Shown one piece after another: positions 59,316 through 64,000 of a stretch of DNA of 64,000 nucleotides. The notes under the pieces are model-generated. The model did not search any database. It was not told the origin of the DNA and saw only the letters and a program-made list of their open reading frames with translations. The position numbers and the translations under genes were made by a program. How positions within the stretch are numbered: the stretch's first letter is position 1; every line of letters begins with the position of its first letter. Source of the DNA: JBBSNV01 sp964458605 (GTDB taxonomy: Bacteria; Pseudomonadota; Alphaproteobacteria; Reyranellales; JAQSWP01); assembly GCA_964458605.1 (NCBI GenBank), contig CAYWLS010000008.1, positions 1 through 64,000 of the forward strand. Direction: 5' to 3'.

Positions 59316-60899
59316 CTATTCCTTCTCGATGTTCCAGAACACCGTGGCGCCCGATTGCAGCACGCCTTTGAGATTGCTGCGATAGGCGATCGGCTGGCGC
59401 AGCTGGCCGACGCTGATATAGGGCACGAACTCGTAGGCTCGCTGCTGCAGCTTGAGCGCGATCTCCTTGCGCTTGGCAGGGTCCGTCTCCGCAAGAAACT
59501 GATTGCGCAGATCTTCGATCGTCTGATCGCACGGCCAGCCCGGCGGGGCCTTGTCGCAGGGCGATGCCAGATAGGCGTTGCCGGCCGGGTTGGCCTGCTC
59601 GGTGCCCTGGAACTGCGTATGGAAGACGTTCCAGCCGCCGGCGTCCGGCGCATCCTTCTTGGCCCGGCGTGCGATCATGGTGCCGACATCCATCGGCTGC
59701 ACTTCCACATTCATGCCAAGCTTGCGCAGGTTGTTGACGGTGACGGTCACCGCAGCATGCAGCACCGGCACGTTGGTGGGATCGAGCACCACCACCTTCT
59801 CGCCCTTGTAGCCGGACTCCTTCAGCAGCTCCTTGGCCTTGGCCAGGTCGGGCTTCTTGACCGCGCCGATGTCGCTGGCATAGGGGCCGCCGCAGGAGAA
59901 CAGGGCAAAGCAGTCCTTCCAGTAATACCTGGCGTCGCCGGCGACGGCCTGCATGTATTCCTGCTGGTTGACCGCATAGAGCACCGCCAGTCGCGCCTTG
60001 ACGTTGTTGAACGGCGGATGCAGATGGTTGAGCCGCAAGGTCGCTTGCGAGCCCAGCTTGTCGAGATCGAGCAGCTTGATCTGCTTGTTCTTCTCGATGG
60101 TCGGCAGGAAATCGAGCGACGGGTTCTGGTAGTAGTCGACCTCGCCCGAGATCAAGGCCGCCAGGATGGTGTTGGCGTCGGGAATGTGGATCCATTCGAC
60201 GCGATCGACCTTGACCACCTTGCCGCCGGCCAGGAAGGAGGGCGGTTCCTTGCGCGGAATGTAGTCGGGGTTCTTGACGAACACCTCCTTGCTGCCCGGC
60301 ACCCATTCGTCCTTCTTGAAGATGAACGGACCGGAGCCGATCGTCTCCTTGATCTGGGTGTTGGCGTCGGTCGCGGCGATGCGCGCCGGCATCATGAAGG
60401 CCGGCGAGGAGCTGGGTTCGGCCAAGGCGCTGGGCACGTCGAATTTGGACTTGAGCTTGATGACGAAGCTGTTGTCGCCGGTCGCCTCGATCTTCTCGAC
60501 CTTCTCGGCCATTTTCTGGCCGATCAGGTTCTTCTTGGACCAGCGCAATACCGAGGCGACGCAATCGGCCGCCGTGACCGGTGCGCCGTCATGCCATTTC
60601 AGGCCGGAGCGCAGGGTGAAGCTGTAGGTCAGCCCGTCGGGACTGACCGTGTAGTTGTCGACCATCTCGGGCTGGGCCTTGAAGTTCTCGTCGGGCGAGA
60701 ACAGCGTGTCGTAGACCATGTAGCCGTAGTCGCGCGTGATTGCGACGGTCGACCATACCGGATCGAGGATGTTGAGGTCGCCGCGCGGCACCATGCGGAT
60801 CACCTTGTCGGCGGCCTGGGCGTCGGCCAGGGTGAAAGGGCCGGCCAGCAGCGCCAGCGCCAGGCCCAGACGCGACAGCGATTTCCCCAATTGAGCCAT
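59316..60899 (-). CDS. dppA: Dpp/Opp-type periplasmic solute-binding protein DppA
   Basis: 527 residues from ATG 60897-60899, with a Sec signal (KSLSRLGLALALLAGPFTLA, cleavage near AQAAD). SBP_bac_5 fold: MVYDTLFSPDENFKAQPEMV, SGLKWHDGAPVTAADCVAS, IGSGPFIFKKDEW. It contains several mature cysteines (for example DCFALFSCGGPY and SPCDKAPPGWPC), which is more than usual and could form disulfides. First gene of the dpp operon; copy 2 of the 44-bp element lies upstream. Confidence 0.93.
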   Translation of the reverse strand: MAQLGKSLSRLGLALALLAGPFTLADAQAADKVIRMVPRGDLNILDPVWSTVAITRDYGYMVYDTLFSPDENFKAQPEMVDNYTVSPDGLTYSFTLRSGLKWHDGAPVTAADCVASVLRWSKKNLIGQKMAEKVEKIEATGDNSFVIKLKSKFDVPSALAEPSSSPAFMMPARIAATDANTQIKETIGSGPFIFKKDEWVPGSKEVFVKNPDYIPRKEPPSFLAGGKVVKVDRVEWIHIPDANTILAALISGEVDYYQNPSLDFLPTIEKNKQIKLLDLDKLGSQATLRLNHLHPPFNNVKARLAVLYAVNQQEYMQAVAGDARYYWKDCFALFSCGGPYASDIGAVKKPDLAKAKELLKESGYKGEKVVVLDPTNVPVLHAAVTVTVNNLRKLGMNVEVQPMDVGTMIARRAKKDAPDAGGWNVFHTQFQGTEQANPAGNAYLASPCDKAPPGWPCDQTIEDLRNQFLAETDPAKRKEIALKLQQRAYEFVPYISVGQLRQPIAYRSNLKGVLQSGATVFWNIEKE

Positions 60900-60983
60900 G
60901 ATTCCTTCCCGGTTTCTGTTGGTCGGCGAAGCGCGGAAATGCGCGGGTTCGCGGCGAAAATGGAAGCAGCCGCGCCCTATGCC

Positions 60984-61027
60984 GGTCAAATATCCAATTG
61001 TCCGGCCGTCATTCACTTTGAATATGC
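60984..61027 (-). promoter_or_regulatory. 44-bp conserved element, copy 2 (before dppA)
   Basis: Begins GGTCAAATATCC (60984-60995) and ends TATGC (61023-61027), the same length as copy 1 at 54208-54251. Here GGTCAAAT and AATTGTCC around ATCC form an imperfect inverted repeat (6 of 8 pairs), and ATTCA-CTT-TGAAT (61011-61023) is a second dyad. Located 85 bp before the dppA start inside a 160-bp spacer. Probable shared regulator site. Confidence 0.55.
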
Positions 61028-61059
61028 TCAAGGCCCGATATCCGAAGCCGAGGGAACGG

Positions 61060-61799
<740 letters not shown>

Positions 61800-61803
<4 letters not shown>

Positions 61804-63623
61804 GATGCGGCCCGCTCGCCGAAATAGAGCCGGCGCACTTCGGGCAGCGCGATCACCTGCCGCGCTTCGCCCTCGGCGATCACCTGGCCCGAGCCCATCA
61901 CCGAGACGGTGCGGCACAGATCGGTGACGAAACCGATATTGTGCTCGATCAGCAGCATCGCCACGCCGTCGCGGGCGTTGATGTCGAGCAGCAGATCGCG
62001 CAGCCTCGCGGCTTCCTCCGACGACAGCCCGGAAACCGGTTCGTCCAGAAGGATGATGCGCGGCCGCGCGACGATGGCGCGGGCGATCTCGAGGCGTCGC
62101 TGATTGCCCAGCGACAGCAGCTTGGCCGGCAGACGCGCCATGTCGGCCAGGCCGACCGCCGCCAGCGCCGCCAGACAGCGTTGCCGCGCCTCGCTCAGAG
62201 CGCGATTGCCGGCAAGTTCGCCGAAGCTGGCGCCGATCGATTGCAGCACGCTGTTGCGGCCCAGCCCGATCATCACGTTGTCCAGGCAGCTCAAGTCGCC
62301 GAACAGGGCGACATGCTGGAAAGTCCGCGTCATGCCCAGCCGCACGCGCCGACGCACCGACTGGCCCAGCACCTTCTCGCCGAACAGCTCGATGCGGCCC
62401 CGGTCGGCGGCCAGGAAGCCCGAAACGATATTGAACAGCGACGTCTTGCCCGCACCGTTGGGCCCGATGATGCCATGCAGGCCGCCCTGCCCGACCCGGA
62501 AGCCGACATTGTCGACGGCCTGCAGGGCGCCGAAGGCACGGCTGACGCCCTCGACCAGCAGCGCCGGCGTTGCGCCATCGGCGGCGAGCGGAGAAGATGG
62601 CCGCCGGTGCTGGATCGGCAGCGACGCGACATTGGCGACGAGGCTTGCGTTCGCGACCGGCGCGGCCGCGGGCTTCAGACGCAGCAAGCGCCAGAAGCGG
62701 CGACCCAGTTCGACCAGGCCGCCGGGGAAGAACATGGTGACGACGATCACCAGCGTGGCGAAAATCAGCTCCTGGTAGTCGGCCACCGGCCGCAGCACTT
62801 CGGGCAGCACGCGCATGCTCATGCCACCGGTCAGGCCGGCCCAGATCGTGTTCATGCCGCCGATGATCGGATAGGCCAGCATGAATACCGAAGCCAGCAC
62901 GCCGTAAGAGCTGTCGGGATCGATGATGCGCACATAGGGCGCGGAAATGGCGCCGGCCAGCGCGATCGCCGCGGAGCTGACGACGAACGCCGCCATCATG
63001 TAACGCTTGGTATCGATGCCGAAGGCTTCCGCGCCGACCTCGTTGAGCGCGGCGGCGCGCATGTTCTTGCCGAAGGCGCCGCGCAGCACGATGCTCAGCA
63101 GGCCAATGCCGATCGCCGCGCCGATGCCGATCATCGCCAGATAGGCGGCATCGCTGACCAGCGTGACGCCGAAGATTTCCGCGGGCGGCACGCGAATGCC
63201 CTCCGCGCCGCCGGTGATGCTGCGCGCCTCCCGGATCAGGATCATCAGGACGGTCTGGAACACCAGGGTGATCATGGCCAGGTTGTGGCTTTTGAAGCGC
63301 ACGCCGGGGATCGCCAGGATCAGTCCCGCCAGCGCGCCGGCCAGCACCGCCGCCAGCACCGCCAGCAGGAACGGCACCTGGCCGCCGCTCACCAGCAGGG
63401 TCGAGGCATAGCCGCCTACCGCCATCATCGAGCCCGACGCCAGGGTGATGCAGCGCGCGAAGCCGACCAGCAGCACCAGCGCCGCGCCGATCAGCATCGA
63501 CACGAACGACATCGCCAGCACGTACTGGCTGTAGGTGCCGATGAACAGGCCGACGCCCAGCAGGCCCAGCACGAACAGGATGGGCGCCGCCACCGCGGCC
63601 AGGAAACGCGTTCGTTCAGACAT
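61800..63623 (-). CDS. LivM-LivG fusion: LIV-type permease and ATPase in one chain
   Basis: 607 residues. Residues 1-310 are a LivM permease (FARCITLASGSMMAVGGYAS, TGGAEGIRVP, coupling loop FGKNMRAAALNEVGAEAFGI). A Pro/Ala-rich linker follows (315-354). Residues 355-607 are a LivG ATPase (GPNGAGKTS 387-395, GMTRTFQHVALF, LSLGNQRRLE, IILLDEPVSGLS, LLIEHNIGF). The frame is continuous, so it is a true fusion. It overlaps livH4 by 8 bp and livF4 by 4 bp. Fused permease-ATPases are known in this transporter family. Confidence 0.92.
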
Positions 63624-64000
63624 CGCGAGTCTTCTCGCCCGGAAACAGGCCCTGCGGGCGCCACAACAGCACCACGAACAGCAGCAGGAAGGAGACGCTG
63701 TTCTTGAAGGCGCTGGACACGTAGAACGCCGCGACGGTCTCGGTCAGCCCCAGCAGCAGGCCGCCGACAATGGCGCCCGCCAGACTGTCGAAACCGCCGA
63801 TCACCGCGGCCACGAAGGCCGCCGAGATCACCTGGATCGACAGATCGGCCGATACGCCCTTGGCCGGGGCGATGAACAGCCCGGCCAGCCCAGCCAAGGC
63901 GCCGCCCAGGAACCAGGCGGTGAGATAGACGCGATCGACAGAAAAGCCGCAGAGCTGCGCGCCGCGCGGGTTGGATGCCATGGCGCGCATCGAGATGCCC
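63616..64000 (-). CDS. livH: LIV-type ABC transporter permease LivH (system 4), 3' part
   Basis: C-terminal about 127 residues of a LivH permease; the 5' end lies beyond the right edge. The coupling loop SMRAMASNPRGAQLCGFSVD is visible at the edge, then hydrophobic segments LAGLAGLFIAPAKGV, AAFVAAVIGGFDSLAGAIVG and the C-terminus LLWRPQGLFPGEKTRDV. The binding protein of system 4 is probably outside the window. Confidence 0.88.
   Translation of the reverse strand, partial: GISMRAMASNPRGAQLCGFSVDRVYLTAWFLGGALAGLAGLFIAPAKGVSADLSIQVISAAFVAAVIGGFDSLAGAIVGGLLLGLTETVAAFYVSSAFKNSVSFLLLFVVLLWRPQGLFPGEKTRDV

Overview
The window looks like chromosomal DNA of a high-GC (about two-thirds G+C by eye) alphaproteobacterium. 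The left end carries a core block with an alphaproteobacterial flavour: ilvB(partial)-miaA facing serB. The rest is dense in LIV-type (HAAT) ABC importers, acyl-CoA enzymes and amide catabolism, as in metabolically versatile Rhodospirillales or Rhizobiales soil bacteria. No rRNA, tRNA, CRISPR array or insertion sequence was seen.

Layout. (1) 1-3.3 kb: ilvB, miaA, serB and a medium-chain NADP oxidoreductase. (2) 3.3-6.2 kb: a small accessory patch. It holds a 44-codon C-terminal fragment of a DUF1778 (TacA-type) antitoxin, a second-copy/phage-style DnaB helicase and a translationally coupled winged-helix protein with a 21-bp tandem repeat. (3) 6.2-24.1 kb: a two-armed regulon. The left arm (minus strand) runs livK1, a PaaK-type CoA ligase, three acyl-CoA-dehydrogenase-fold proteins, a dienoyl-CoA-reductase-like SDR and livHMGF1. 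The right arm (plus strand) is livG2-F2-K2-H2-M2. Two paralogous TetR regulators bracket or sit inside it. The same 18-bp palindrome lies at the promoter of the left arm, the right arm and tetR1.

(4) 24.2-36.1 kb, minus strand: a DUF6496 basic protein, then (in transcription order from 36.1 kb) a 3-sulfinopropanoyl-CoA-desulfinase-like protein, a quinone-oxidoreductase-type MDR, a propionyl-CoA-carboxylase-type carboxyltransferase, livKHMGF3, an acyl-CoA dehydrogenase and an acyl-CoA ligase. A LysR gene is divergent from it. (5) 37.2-44.3 kb, plus strand: alpha-methylacyl-CoA racemase, acyl-CoA ligase, enoyl-CoA hydratase, an orphan family-5 solute-binding protein and a second orphan carboxyltransferase. 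(6) 44.3-64 kb, minus strand: a LysR gene and an amide-catabolic locus. That locus contains L-serine dehydratase, a threonine-synthase-fold PLP enzyme, two luciferase-like (LLM) flavoproteins, ATP-dependent hydantoinase HyuBA, an M20 amidohydrolase fused by overlap to a dppABCDF importer, and a fourth LIV system with a LivM-LivG fusion, cut by the right edge.

How the parts may work together (inference): each block couples an importer for an organic acid or peptide-like amide to CoA activation, alpha/beta-dehydrogenation, racemisation or carboxylation, or to amide/ring hydrolysis, under a local regulator. Best leads: the shared TetR operator circuit; a 44-bp element shared by the LLM-hyuAB and dpp promoters; the HyuAB/LLM/M20/Dpp/serine-dehydratase locus as a possibly undescribed cyclic-amide pathway; the desulfinase-like protein beside a PccB-type carboxyltransferase; and strong hairpins following four of the solute-binding-protein genes.
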